Under the pieces are notes generated by a model. The model had not been told where the DNA came from, searched no databases, and worked only from the letters and a program-made list of their open reading frames with translations. Source: Chlorobium sp. (lineage in GTDB: Bacteria > Bacteroidota > Chlorobiia > Chlorobiales > Chlorobiaceae). From it: a stretch of DNA of 64,000 nt. Where the stretch lies: the NCBI GenBank assembly GCA_005862285.1, contig SZXW01000010.1, positions 744,001 to 808,000 of the forward strand, given 5' to 3'. The translations under genes and the position numbers were made by a program. This document shows positions 33,690 through 43,069 of this stretch, piece by piece; position 1 is the first letter of the stretch; each line of letters opens with the position of its first letter.

Positions 33690-34988
33690 ATGTTAAGATC
33701 TTTTCGCCTTATGCTCAATCATCATCAGTCTTGCCCCTTGAGAACCTTTAATCCTTTTCATATGCCGGATAACATGTTGCACTCTGTTATGCCTGGTAAA
33801 CAGAAGCAGGCATATCGTAACTCCAGACGTTTTTTTGAGGGGTTCCTGCGTTCTGTCATCCTTTCAGCACTTGTTGCCTGTATCTCTTTACTGGCTTATA
33901 CATTCGGCCTTAGAGCGGAGGGGTTTGGGGATCAGGAGCAGCTCAATATTCCGATAGCATCCTTCATCATCAAGGAGAAGGGGAGTCCGAAGGTGCTTCT
34001 TGAAAAGGATGTTGACCGGCCCGTATCTCCGGCAAGCCTTACCAAGGTAATGACCTGCATCATGGCCATCGAAAGCGGTCGGCTCGATGAAGATGTGGTT
34101 ATTCCAAAGGAAGCGACGCTTGTTGAGCCATCAAAAGCCGGGTTCACGCCCGGAGAGAGAATAAAGCTTGTCGATCTGGTGAAAGCCGCGATGGTGAGTT
34201 CGAGCAATGATGCTGCTTTTGCAATTGCCATTCATCTTGCCGGTAACGTCGATACGTTCGTAGCTTTCATGAACCGGAAAGCAAAAGTGCTTGGCATGAA
34301 CAACTCGAGGTTTACCAATCCGGCCGGTTTCGATAAAGGCATCTATCTCGGCAATCATTCCTCGGCGGGAGATCTCATGCGCCTTACAGAATATGCCGTT
34401 AAAAACCCTGTTTTCAATTCGATTGCACGCCTTGAAACAGCGGTATTCATTGAACAGTCGACGCACAAACTCTACAGCCTCAGGACCCACAACAAACTTC
34501 TCGATAAATATCCTTATACCGTGGGTATCAAGACCGGCTTTACCGCACGAGCAGGCAAATGTCTTATAGCGAGGGCTGTAAAAGATAACAAGGATGTTCT
34601 TCTGGTGATGCTTAACGCAAAAACTGATCGATGGGGTGTTGCCGCTGAAATGTTTGACAGTGTTTTTACTGCGGGTTCGATAAACCCGGCCATGTTTGCT
34701 TCATTGAAGCATGGCGATTCTGTAGATACGAGACCGTTTGTCGCATATTCCCGTAGCAGGTTTCACAGATATCCCGCTGTTACTCATCGGGCCGGCCCGA
34801 TGAGAAGATCACACATGTACTCGAGATCGGGAAGGATATCGTCGAAGCATGAGGTTCTTGTATCGAGAAAAAACGGCAAGCATGCAAAACACGATACTCT
34901 GGCTTTGAGAAAAAACGGCAAACACTCGAAACATAGCAATGCCGTTGCTTTTGCCAGGAACGGAAGAAGATCGAAAAGCAATACATAA
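33690..34988 (+). CDS. D-alanyl-D-alanine carboxypeptidase (PBP5/DacA-like, S11)
   Basis: A 432-residue penicillin-binding protein that trims the terminal D-Ala of peptidoglycan stem peptides. The active-site motifs are SLTK (116-119), SSND near 170 and KTGFT near 277. A hydrophobic helix at about 53-75 serves as signal or anchor. The C-terminus (about 385-432) is an unusual basic low-complexity tail made of repeats like RKNGKHSKH, perhaps binding wall polymers. The usual PBP5 C-terminal domain is absent. Several ATG codons precede the helix, so the exact start is uncertain. Confidence 0.88.
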   Translation: MLRSFRLMLNHHQSCPLRTFNPFHMPDNMLHSVMPGKQKQAYRNSRRFFEGFLRSVILSALVACISLLAYTFGLRAEGFGDQEQLNIPIASFIIKEKGSPKVLLEKDVDRPVSPASLTKVMTCIMAIESGRLDEDVVIPKEATLVEPSKAGFTPGERIKLVDLVKAAMVSSSNDAAFAIAIHLAGNVDTFVAFMNRKAKVLGMNNSRFTNPAGFDKGIYLGNHSSAGDLMRLTEYAVKNPVFNSIARLETAVFIEQSTHKLYSLRTHNKLLDKYPYTVGIKTGFTARAGKCLIARAVKDNKDVLLVMLNAKTDRWGVAAEMFDSVFTAGSINPAMFASLKHGDSVDTRPFVAYSRSRFHRYPAVTHRAGPMRRSHMYSRSGRISSKHEVLVSRKNGKHAKHDTLALRKNGKHSKHSNAVAFARNGRRSKSNT

Positions 34989-35047
34989 TATGGCTGCTGC
35001 CCTGAGAAACTTGCCGGGCAATCATTGCGTAATCTGATATCGGAAAT

Positions 35048-35353
35048 ATGGTCAGGCATATCGTGATATGGCAGCTTAAGGAGTTTGCGGAAGGCAATAG
35101 CCGTGAAACCAACGCTGTGATCATCAAGGAAAAGCTTGAAGCCCTCCAGGGAAAGATTCCCGGTCTCCTGGGCATTCAGGTGGGGATAGATTTCAGTCGT
35201 ACCGGCAATTCGGGAGATATTGTCCTGTACAGCGAATTTGCAGACCGCGATGCGCTCGATGTCTATCAGGAAAACCCGGAACATCTTGCTTTAAAGCCAT
35301 TTATAGGTCTTGTTACTTCGGAACGAAGGCTTGTGGATTACGAAGAGGAATGA
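35048..35353 (+). CDS. Dabb (stress-responsive alpha/beta-barrel) protein
   Basis: A 101-residue ferredoxin-like dimeric alpha/beta barrel protein of the Dabb family. Its pattern is MVRHIVIWQLK at the start, IPGLLGIQVGID in the middle, DIVLYSEFADRDALDVYQEN and the closing HLALKPFI. The function in bacteria is poorly defined. It is a single gene ended by a bidirectional terminator. Confidence 0.88.
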   Translation: MVRHIVIWQLKEFAEGNSRETNAVIIKEKLEALQGKIPGLLGIQVGIDFSRTGNSGDIVLYSEFADRDALDVYQENPEHLALKPFIGLVTSERRLVDYEEE

Positions 35354-35372
35354 TGGCTGTGTGTTAAAAAAT

Positions 35373-35406
35373 AAAAAAAGCGGAAGATCGATCATCCGCT
35401 TTTTTT
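35373..35406. terminator. Bidirectional terminator
   Basis: AAAAAAGCGGA and TCCGCTTTTTT flank a 10-base loop. The A and T runs let it work on both strands. It separates the Dabb gene (plus) and the ferredoxin gene (minus). Confidence 0.85.
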
Positions 35407-35432
35407 ATATACAGCCTCGGTAATCAGCCAGT

Positions 35433-35621
35433 TTATCCCTGAACGATGCACTCGGCAGGGCATACGGCAACGCATGCCGGAGCGTCTGCATAGCCTACGC
35501 ATTCGGTGCAGGTACCGGCATCGATGATATAAATATCGTCACCGGCTGAAATTGCAGTTACTGGACATTCCGGTTCACAGGCTCCGCAGTAGGTGCATTC
35601 TTCAGTAATGTAAAGTGCCAT
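35433..35621 (-). CDS. 2[4Fe-4S] ferredoxin, chlorobial type
   Basis: A 62-residue ferredoxin. The first cluster motif is CTYCGACEPECP and the second CTECVGYADAPACVAVCP, with the eight-residue insert between cysteines that is typical of green sulfur bacterial and Allochromatium ferredoxins. In green sulfur bacteria such proteins take electrons from the type I reaction centre and feed the reductive TCA cycle. The ATG at 35621 has a GAGGAAA ribosome site; longer in-frame starts are not plausible. A paralog lies 430 bases upstream on the same strand. Confidence 0.95.
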   Translation of the reverse strand: MALYITEECTYCGACEPECPVTAISAGDDIYIIDAGTCTECVGYADAPACVAVCPAECIVQG

Positions 35622-35889
35622 ATTAATTTCCTCGCTTGATTGTTTTAAAAAAAGAAAGAACGATTTTAGGGATTTTAGCCAATATAAAATTTTTTTCAGC
35701 TCAAAAACAAGCGCTGCCGTAATGATCGAAAAATTATGGGCAAGCTGTTTCATCAAACAGATATTTCATGCCACAAGCAGCTTCACCGCTGGCAAGCTCC
35801 TGCAGGCAGAGGTCATTGTGGCGCCCCTGGGTGATTTTATTTTATTACTGCGGTAACTATAGGTCGCAGACAGGTATGAAATTTTTTAC

Positions 35890-35987
35890 TGTCATCTTGA
35901 ACGAAGCATAGCGTAGTGAAAGACCCATTTTATTGTTCAGAAAAGGGTTATGGATTCTTCGTCCACCAGCATCGGCCTCAAAATGAC
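35890..35987. repeat. Palindromic dispersed repeat, copy 3 (opposite orientation)
   Basis: CTGTCATCTTGAACGAAGCA at the left and CCTCAAAATGACA at the right. It is a diverged copy of 3341-3430, inverted, and lies in the 430-base gap between the two ferredoxin genes. Confidence 0.75.
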
Positions 35988-36050
35988 AATTTGCACCAAT
36001 CCGGATTAACTACCCTTAATCGCCGGAGAAATATTACCGGGAATGATTTC

Positions 36051-36239
36051 TCAGACCTTCATGATGCAGTCTACCGGACATACCGCGACACATGCCGCTT
36101 CGTCGTGAAAGCCAACACAGTCGGTGCAGACCGCTTCATCGATGACATAAATGTCTTCTCCTGGAGAGATTGCGGTTACAGGGCATTCGGGTTCGCAAGC
36201 TCCGCAGTAAGTGCACGTATCGAGAATTCTGTGTGCCAT
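36051..36239 (-). CDS. 2[4Fe-4S] ferredoxin, second paralog
   Basis: A 62-residue ferredoxin with CTYCGACEPECP and CTDCVGFHDEAACVAVCP. It is very close to the paralog at 35433-35621, so the two arose by tandem duplication and probably differ in redox potential or expression. The likely role is as soluble acceptor of the photosynthetic reaction centre, which is family knowledge and not shown here. Each copy has its own upstream region; a dispersed repeat lies between them. Confidence 0.95.
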   Translation of the reverse strand: MAHRILDTCTYCGACEPECPVTAISPGEDIYVIDEAVCTDCVGFHDEAACVAVCPVDCIMKV

Positions 36240-36350
36240 GCTTGTTGTTTCTTTAAGGATTGATCGGGTTTGAAATAGATCAGAAGACCTCTAAAAAAAC
36301 TCTTCGACTATTGATAAAGTTCCTCAGGCACGGGTCGGCACAAAAAAGCT

Positions 36351-37754
36351 TTAAAATATCTTTTTGGAGATAGTCAATGCTCCTCCGATGGATTCATGTG
36401 CATTTTTTCCGGTATCAAACCCGAATTCCTGTTTCAGTATCCAGCCGTTCGACAGGAAGCTGGTATTGATGATATCGAATGAAAATGTTTTTATCCTCTC
36501 TTCAGGCAGCAGAAGGTCATTGATGTAACCGTAATTTTCAATATAAGCCAGACGGACATAGGGGTTGAAAATCCTGCTGAAATGAAAAAGGGCGCCAGTG
36601 TTGATCGCTCTGATTTTATTCTGGGCTGTATACTGATAATTGTCGCCGGCGGTAAACCGTATGAACGGATGTCCTATACCGAATCCTTCATACGTCCAGC
36701 CGCTGAGGTACATATAGTTATTGAAATAGTTATCGGGTTCAGACGGATTCGGTCCCTGATTTCGTGTGTCGAAGTATTCGACGTTTACCCGTTTCAGAAC
36801 ACCTGAAGTGCCTTTGTTTATGTACGATACTCCGGCAAAATAGTCGTTCCATCGTAACAGGTTCAAACCGCTCTGGTCTTCAAACAGTGTGCTTGCATAA
36901 ATGAGCCAGTCATGCTGTTTCCCTTTCAGTTGCAGCATATATTCGATGGATCCCCGGTGATCACCGATGGTGTTCTGTTCTGTTCCATGTGAGCCACCGC
37001 TTTGGGTTTGCCACCAAAACACTCGCCAGAAATCACTGAAACTTGAAGGGTATTGTTCCCCGGTTACCCGGTTTCTGCCACCCCAGACGGCAAGATCATG
37101 CATACCCGCGAAAATGTTGAAACCGCTGTCGGGATTGGTGTCACCGTACCTCAAATAGAGAAATTTCTGGTGCAGGTAGGCGTCTTTCACATAGTTTTCA
37201 TCCCCGAACCAGCCATGTGCCAGATAGGCATTGAAGGCCAGCCAGTCATTGAGCTCGATGTACCCGTCGGTCGACAGTGCAATTTTCGGGATAGTGGGCG
37301 CATTCCTGCTGTATACCACAGGTCCGGCCGTGAGCAGGGTATCTGCCAGACCGAAAAATTCCGCTTTTTTACCGGCATGGAGCTGCAGACCGCCATAACT
37401 TATCCCGGCGTATGCATCGGTGAGTATAATGTTGTTGCCTGGATCATGGTTCAGGGTTGCATCGAGACCGTAAAACACAACAGGGGAATCGCTGTTTTTC
37501 CGCTTTTTTCCAGTTTTTAGCCTGCCGAATACGCTGCTCTTTTCCATTGAAACCCTTCCATTCTGGTTTGCCCACATCCAAAATGGAATATTATCTCCTG
37601 ATGACCAGATGAAACCTTCAGAAATCTGAATATAGTCAAGCAACGCAGATTGTTCTTCGGCGTTTCCTGCAACACTGGAAAATATCAGGTACAGCAGGCA
37701 TAAAACAACAAAGTGAAAGTGCTTATAAACGGTATGTCTGAAAAAATGCAACAT
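36351..37754 (-). CDS. Wzi-like capsule-assembly outer-membrane protein
   Basis: A 467-residue protein with an N-terminal signal peptide (helix about 13-30) and a long series of alternating aromatic beta strands ending in Phe, as outer-membrane barrels do. NIPFWMWANQNGRV near residue 57 and the region DHRGSIEYMLQLKGKQHDWL are typical of the capsule-assembly Wzi family, which anchors surface polysaccharide. It stands at the edge of the polysaccharide locus, divergent from the SLBB and Wzc genes, which fits this role. Confidence 0.82.
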   Translation of the reverse strand: MLHFFRHTVYKHFHFVVLCLLYLIFSSVAGNAEEQSALLDYIQISEGFIWSSGDNIPFWMWANQNGRVSMEKSSVFGRLKTGKKRKNSDSPVVFYGLDATLNHDPGNNIILTDAYAGISYGGLQLHAGKKAEFFGLADTLLTAGPVVYSRNAPTIPKIALSTDGYIELNDWLAFNAYLAHGWFGDENYVKDAYLHQKFLYLRYGDTNPDSGFNIFAGMHDLAVWGGRNRVTGEQYPSSFSDFWRVFWWQTQSGGSHGTEQNTIGDHRGSIEYMLQLKGKQHDWLIYASTLFEDQSGLNLLRWNDYFAGVSYINKGTSGVLKRVNVEYFDTRNQGPNPSEPDNYFNNYMYLSGWTYEGFGIGHPFIRFTAGDNYQYTAQNKIRAINTGALFHFSRIFNPYVRLAYIENYGYINDLLLPEERIKTFSFDIINTSFLSNGWILKQEFGFDTGKNAHESIGGALTISKKIF

Positions 37755-37912
37755 TTATGCAATCCTGATTTAGCGATGATAACGGGCAGGGTGGGGAAAC
37801 CTGCGGTGATTTCTTCAATGCCGGATTATAAAGTAAAGTTATTTTTTCATGAAAGTAAAAAAAGATAAAAAATAATTACATCATCAAAGTAATAATGCTG
37901 AAATATTTATTT

Positions 37913-37955
37913 TAAAATGCTCTATATTATTATAATTAATACATATAGCATTTTA
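37913..37955. promoter_or_regulatory. Imperfect inverted repeat upstream of the export operon
   Basis: TAAAATGCTCTATAT at 37913-37927 is mirrored by ATATAGCATTTTA at 37943-37955 in the 424-base AT-rich gap between the divergent Wzi and SLBB genes. It could be an operator. The rest of the gap holds no ORF. Confidence 0.35.
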
Positions 37956-38178
37956 TGAGAATTACTTGATGAATTTGAATTCCTTTTTTTTTTTGTTAAT
38001 ATATATGCTTTGATTTGAGTTATACTTCTGATTTTATACGCTTGCAGTACAACTTGAACAATGCTTCCAGTTAAAAGCACCTATAGGTTCAGACAGGAAT
38101 TGATGAAAATCCGTTAGTCTGGCTTGAAAGGTATTATCAATAATCATTTCAGGTTTTTAACTTTATTATCGTTCAGCA

Positions 38179-38733
38179 ATGAAAATCTTTCTGAGAAAAC
38201 TCGTCGTATTTTTCATGCTGGTCTCGGGCATATCCACTTCGATGCTTTCAGCTACCGCATATGCTGCTACTCGGGGGGGGGGCTCGCCGGAACAGGCGCT
38301 GGCGGTTCCTGACGGATCATCGGTGAGCGGGCAGCCCGCACCCGGATACACCCTCAGTGAAAAAAGCTATTTCACCGACAACTACGGCAACGTGCTCATG
38401 TATATCAATGTCTGGGGAGCGTTTGGCAAGACCGGAAGGTTTGCGGTTCCACAGGACACCGATATCACCACAATGCTGTCGATTGTAGGGGGGCCGAACG
38501 ATAAAGCCAGTCTCAAGAAAATGATTGTATATCGTCATGAGCCCGATGAGTTCGGCAAGCAGCTCTATGTGATCAATCTTGACAAAATGCTGAAAGACGG
38601 GGATACGACAGATTTCATTGAACTTCGTCCAAACGATACCATTATCATGCCTTCAAAATCGACTGCTAATCTGGCATCATTAATCGGTACGGCATCGTCA
38701 ATAGGGTCGCTGATATATATTTTATCGCATTGA
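38179..38733 (+). CDS. SLBB-domain polysaccharide export protein with G10 tract
   Basis: A 184-residue secreted protein. The signal peptide ends at AYA-A near residue 33. After a short Gly/Pro region, an SLBB (soluble ligand-binding beta-grasp) domain reads GNVLMYINVWGAFGKTGRFA, then DTDITTMLSIVGGP, like the ligand domains of Wza-type export proteins. A C-terminal hydrophobic stretch follows. The Poly_export N-domain of full Wza is missing, so it is an accessory or reduced form. Codons 32-36 cross ten consecutive G. The wzc gene follows after 35 bases. Confidence 0.8.
   Translation: MKIFLRKLVVFFMLVSGISTSMLSATAYAATRGGGSPEQALAVPDGSSVSGQPAPGYTLSEKSYFTDNYGNVLMYINVWGAFGKTGRFAVPQDTDITTMLSIVGGPNDKASLKKMIVYRHEPDEFGKQLYVINLDKMLKDGDTTDFIELRPNDTIIMPSKSTANLASLIGTASSIGSLIYILSH
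38273..38282 (+). repeat. Homopolymer G10 tract
   Basis: Ten consecutive G just after the predicted signal-peptide cleavage site of the SLBB protein. Addition or loss of one base would shift the frame and remove the mature protein. Such tracts are typical substrates for slipped-strand mispairing. Confidence 0.9.
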
Positions 38734-38768
38734 TTATTATATTCTACGTTTAAAATTTCATAAAAGTT

Positions 38769-41078
38769 ATGCAACAAGATTTTGCATTTAGCACAAAAAT
38801 AAATTATAGACAACTATTCAGAGTTCTCTGGAACTTCAAATATTTTATTGCCGTTGTTTTTTTTGTAACTCTATTTGATGCATATCTAAAAACCATATCT
38901 ACTCCTCCGAGCTATAGAGCAACATCAACTGTGGTTATAGCATTTCCAGAAAAAAAATATTTAGATTTTGGGAATGAAGGAAATGATTATAACAGTAATA
39001 GATTAACAAATGAAATACAGATTATTCAGTCAAGATCTCTTGCAGAGGAAGTTATAAAAACTTTGAGCGTCAATGCAAAAAATAATACACTGGAACTCTT
39101 TGGCAAAAGAAGATACAGGACTACTCTCGAAAAATTGTTACATTCCGAGGTTATTGGAAATCCTTTAGATACTCTTCGTCTAACTGACACTCAGGTGCAG
39201 GAATATGCTGAATCATTGAGGGGCAGGATCAGTGTGAAAAAAATACCTGATACGGATTTTCTTGAAATATCGGTATCGAGCCCTTTTGCTGACGAAGCCG
39301 CGTATCTTGCCAATACGGTGTGCAATGTTTACAAAAAACGCGATATCCAGAAGAGCGCAAACCAGGCTATTTCGGCACAGCAGTATATCAAGCAGGAACT
39401 CGACCAGCAGCGAAGCGAGCTCGCTAAAAGCGAGGAAAATGTCATAGCTTATGCCCGTGCCAATAAAATCTACGGGGTTGACAGTACGGCTTCCGGTGTA
39501 TTGTCCAAGCTGATCGATGCCGAATCGCAATACCTCAATACCAAAACCGAATATAATATAGCTAAGAGTCGGCAGGACTATCTTCTGAACAAGCTTTCTT
39601 CATCGGATCAGGCTGTGAGCTCACGCATTTCGGATAACATGAAAAGCCGTTCGTCCCAGCTTCAGGCTCAACTGCGCAATGATGAGCGCGATCTTGTTTC
39701 CCTGACTTCCCAGCTTGGTGCTGACGATCCGCAAGTTATTGAGAAAAAGAAAGAAATTGTCCAATTGAAGCAGCAGATGGCGGACCTGTCACGCCGTGAC
39801 ATTGCAGCCGGGATGTCCATTGCGAACAGGACAAAGCAGTATCAGTTCGGTTATATCGGCCAGCAACTCCAGAACGATGCGAAACTTGCCGATCTCGAAT
39901 ATACGGCGGCTCAATATCAACAACTGAAAAACACATATGAGAAACAGTTGAGCCAGCTTCCCGAAAAGCAGCTTGGATATGCGCGTCTATTGAGGGATCA
40001 GGCTGTTCTGAACAGAAATTATACCTTCCTGAAGCAGAAATATCAGGAGGCAGGTATGGCTGTTGCATCACAGGTCGGAAAAGTAACAATTATAGATCCA
40101 GCAAGCATTCCTGGAGGTTCAGAATCACCAAATATGTTGAACAATCTCATAAGGGGAGCGCTTACCGGTCTTTTATCCGGAATTGTCTTATCCTTTGTTA
40201 TTAACTTGCTTGACACGGCTATTCATGAAAGTGACTATATCACTGATAAAGGTTTTGTAATTTTATCGAGAATCCCTTGGATCGGTAAAGACAAGATTAA
40301 TTTTGTCCCTGATATTATAAAAAATATTTTCAGTTCGGTTCTCAATAATCATAATTTAATTAAATCGAAACAAAGTAATGACGCACTGTGGATAAGCGAT
40401 AGGCTTTCTTCTACGTTTGCGGAATCTTTCCGTGACCTGCGCACTGCAATTACATTTTCTCAGTCTGATAAAGTAATTCGGTCTTTGCTTATAACAAGCA
40501 GTGAACCAGGTGATGGTAAAACAACAACATGCAGCAACCTCGCTTATGCTTATGCATTGATCGGAAAAAAAGTACTTGTTGTAGATTGTGATCTTCGTCG
40601 CCCTTCTCAACATATTATGTTTTCTATAAAAAGGTCTCCTGGACTAAGCGACTATCTTGCCGGTCAGGTACAGAGTTTAAATTCAATCATTAATAAATCA
40701 TCAAAAATTGAGAATCTTTTCGTTTTACCATCAGGGCAGATAACTTTGCACCCTCAAGAACTTCTTGAATCAAAGAAAATGGCTGATCTAGTGTTGGAAC
40801 TTGAAAATTCTTTTGATATTGTTTTGCTTGACAGTCCTCCTTTTGAATTTATAAGTGATGCATTATTGCTTTCGCAATCGGTTGATGGTGTGATTATTGT
40901 AGCTAAAACAGGAAAAACATCAAAATCCGCTTTAAAGAAACTTGAATCTCTTGATTACATTAAACCCGCTATTCTGGGTTTTGCCTTGATCGAAAAAAGT
41001 ACTTCTTTACATTATGGTTTATATGGTAAATACGGAAAAAATGGCTTATATTATGATAACCTGTCAGACATTGGGTAA
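38769..41078 (+). CDS. wzc: Wzc-type polysaccharide co-polymerase and tyrosine autokinase
   Basis: A 769-residue inner-membrane protein controlling length and export of surface polysaccharide. An N-terminal Wzz domain with a helix at about 22-40 is followed by a long coiled coil (about 190-430) and a second helix near 460-480. The BY-kinase domain has Walker A SSEPGDGKTTT (near 577), Walker A' VLVVDCDLRRPSQ and Walker B VLLDSPP. The C-terminus has a tyrosine cluster (YGLYGKYGKNGLYYDN), the usual autophosphorylation site. It forms an operon with the SLBB protein. Confidence 0.93.
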   Translation: MQQDFAFSTKINYRQLFRVLWNFKYFIAVVFFVTLFDAYLKTISTPPSYRATSTVVIAFPEKKYLDFGNEGNDYNSNRLTNEIQIIQSRSLAEEVIKTLSVNAKNNTLELFGKRRYRTTLEKLLHSEVIGNPLDTLRLTDTQVQEYAESLRGRISVKKIPDTDFLEISVSSPFADEAAYLANTVCNVYKKRDIQKSANQAISAQQYIKQELDQQRSELAKSEENVIAYARANKIYGVDSTASGVLSKLIDAESQYLNTKTEYNIAKSRQDYLLNKLSSSDQAVSSRISDNMKSRSSQLQAQLRNDERDLVSLTSQLGADDPQVIEKKKEIVQLKQQMADLSRRDIAAGMSIANRTKQYQFGYIGQQLQNDAKLADLEYTAAQYQQLKNTYEKQLSQLPEKQLGYARLLRDQAVLNRNYTFLKQKYQEAGMAVASQVGKVTIIDPASIPGGSESPNMLNNLIRGALTGLLSGIVLSFVINLLDTAIHESDYITDKGFVILSRIPWIGKDKINFVPDIIKNIFSSVLNNHNLIKSKQSNDALWISDRLSSTFAESFRDLRTAITFSQSDKVIRSLLITSSEPGDGKTTTCSNLAYAYALIGKKVLVVDCDLRRPSQHIMFSIKRSPGLSDYLAGQVQSLNSIINKSSKIENLFVLPSGQITLHPQELLESKKMADLVLELENSFDIVLLDSPPFEFISDALLLSQSVDGVIIVAKTGKTSKSALKKLESLDYIKPAILGFALIEKSTSLHYGLYGKYGKNGLYYDNLSDIG

Positions 41079-41182
41079 TAATTATAGAGTCATGATGTAT
41101 GAACATGAAAGAATATAGCTTTAATCGTTATGGGTAAATTTCCCGAAACTTTGCTTTGCAAAAATTCTATATAATGAACTCA

Positions 41183-41207
41183 TACCCCGTAGCTTTGCTG
41201 CGGGGTA
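41183..41207 (+). terminator. Hairpin between wzc and the ABC exporter gene
   Basis: TACCCCG and CGGGGTA pair, enclosing AGC/GCT around a TTT loop. It lies 104 bases after wzc and 23 bases before the exporter start. No long T run follows at once, so it may be an attenuator or a repeat. Confidence 0.55.
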
Positions 41208-41230
41208 ATTGATTTTAGAACGTTTTTTTG

Positions 41231-43069
41231 ATGATAAAAACGGTAAGAATACTGTTTAAAAAAATAGCTGAAAAAGGACGTGTTCTTTCAAGCCTTGACA
41301 AAGCAGTTATGCTGGTCTGGCAAAGCAGCCGACTATGGATGCCTGCAGGTATTCTTCTAACAATTATTCAGGGAGCTTTGCCGCTTGCTCAGCTTTATCT
41401 GATAAAAAAAATATTTGACTTTCTATCTGTAACAGGCTTTCAGGGAACTGCGGCTGAAAAATGGGCGTATATTATTCAATATATTGCCTTATCAGCGTTT
41501 ATCGCTCTTATAGAAATTCTACTCAGGACAATAACATCAATAGTTGAGAATCATCAAGCGGAAGAGGTCTCAGCTTATGTGACGGAGATTCTCCATGCAA
41601 AATCGATCGAAGCCGATCTGGAGTATTACGAAAATCCCTCCTTTTTTAATGCGCTCCATCGTGCACAGCAATCGGCGCCATATCGCCCGATGATCATTGT
41701 TCGTGGGATTATGGGGATATCTCAAAATATCATTACCCTTTTTGCGCTTGGCGGATTGTTTATCATGTTTCATTGGGCGCTTGTTCTGGGACTCTTTCTG
41801 TCAGTAATTCCCGGTTTTCTGGTAAGGATGTTTTTTTCTGAAAAACTTTTTCAGCAGTACCAACGACTAACTGAGGAGGAACGGAAAATGAGCTATCTGA
41901 ACTGGTTGTTGACAGGAGACTTGCATGCCAAAGAACTTCGGTTGTTGAATACGGGAAGTTATTTTAAAAAAAGATATGCTTCGCTTAGAGCCAGTATAAA
42001 AAAAGAGAAGCTCACTTTTTCTGTCAGACAATCATGGGGTGATTTTACAGGCCAGGTACCTGCAGTTATGGCTGTTTTTATTTTTCTTTCATTTATGATA
42101 CGGTATGCCATACAGGGTTTGCTGACAATAGGATCGGTTGTTATGTATTATCAAGCATTCCAGAGGAGTCAGGCTGCAATGAAGGATCTGCTCAGTTCCT
42201 TTGCTGTTTTGTATGAAAATACTCTATTTCTTTCAGATTTTTATTCGTTTCTTGAGATGAAATCTGGTATAAGCGAACCGGAAGATCCAGTACCATTCCC
42301 TTCACCTATAAATACAGGCATTTCTTTCGAGAATGTAAGTTTTTCTTATCCCGGCATAAAAAAGCCTGTACTTGAGAACATCACCTTCAGCATAAGACCA
42401 GGAGAACATATTGCTCTTGTGGGCGATAACGGGGCAGGTAAGACAACTCTGATAAAGCTGCTTTGTCGTCTCTATGATCCCGTTGCAGGAAGCATCAGTA
42501 TTGACGGGTTTAATATCCGCTCTTTCACTATTGCTGTTTTAAGACGAAATATCAGTGTGTTGTTTCAGGATTATATGAAATACAATGCAACAGTGCGTGA
42601 AAATATATGGTTTGGCAATATAGACTTTCCGCAAAACCATGACTGTCTTGAACAAGCAGCTTCACTTTCAGGAGCTGACAAAGTCGTTGAAACTCTTTCC
42701 GAAGGCTATGAGACGCAACTTGGAAAGATGTTTAATGAAGGGCAGGAACTAAGTATTGGCCAGTGGCAGAAAATATCACTCGCAAGGACTTTTTTCAGGG
42801 ATGCCCCCATTGTTATTCTTGATGAACCTACCAGTTCGCTCGATGTTAAAACTGAATATGAAATTGTTCAGCGTTTTCATCAACTGATGAAAGGTAAAAT
42901 GGCTGTGATTATCAGCCACAGGTTCTCAACTGTGAAAATGGCAGACCGGATTATGGTACTTGAAGGAGGAAAGATTGTTGAAAGCGGATCACATGATGAA
43001 CTCATGAAAATTGATGGTGTTTATGCTAAAATGTTTTCAATGCAGTCAGAAAACTATATCACAACTTAG
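41231..43069 (+). CDS. Peptide-type ABC exporter (fused permease and ATPase)
   Basis: A 612-residue half-transporter with an N-terminal six-helix domain (about 30-330) and an ATPase domain. Walker A is GDNGAGKTT near 397, the signature is in SIGQWQKISLARTFFRDAP (the consensus LSGGQ is changed to LSIGQ), and Walker B is IVILDEPTSSLD. No C39 leader peptidase is present. Similar exporters accompany lantibiotic and lasso peptide clusters. It converges on the Scm cassette across a shared terminator, so it is a good candidate exporter for the modified peptide, with leader removal left to another protease. The ATG at 41231 is preferred over TTG 41228. Confidence 0.9.
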   Translation: MIKTVRILFKKIAEKGRVLSSLDKAVMLVWQSSRLWMPAGILLTIIQGALPLAQLYLIKKIFDFLSVTGFQGTAAEKWAYIIQYIALSAFIALIEILLRTITSIVENHQAEEVSAYVTEILHAKSIEADLEYYENPSFFNALHRAQQSAPYRPMIIVRGIMGISQNIITLFALGGLFIMFHWALVLGLFLSVIPGFLVRMFFSEKLFQQYQRLTEEERKMSYLNWLLTGDLHAKELRLLNTGSYFKKRYASLRASIKKEKLTFSVRQSWGDFTGQVPAVMAVFIFLSFMIRYAIQGLLTIGSVVMYYQAFQRSQAAMKDLLSSFAVLYENTLFLSDFYSFLEMKSGISEPEDPVPFPSPINTGISFENVSFSYPGIKKPVLENITFSIRPGEHIALVGDNGAGKTTLIKLLCRLYDPVAGSISIDGFNIRSFTIAVLRRNISVLFQDYMKYNATVRENIWFGNIDFPQNHDCLEQAASLSGADKVVETLSEGYETQLGKMFNEGQELSIGQWQKISLARTFFRDAPIVILDEPTSSLDVKTEYEIVQRFHQLMKGKMAVIISHRFSTVKMADRIMVLEGGKIVESGSHDELMKIDGVYAKMFSMQSENYITT

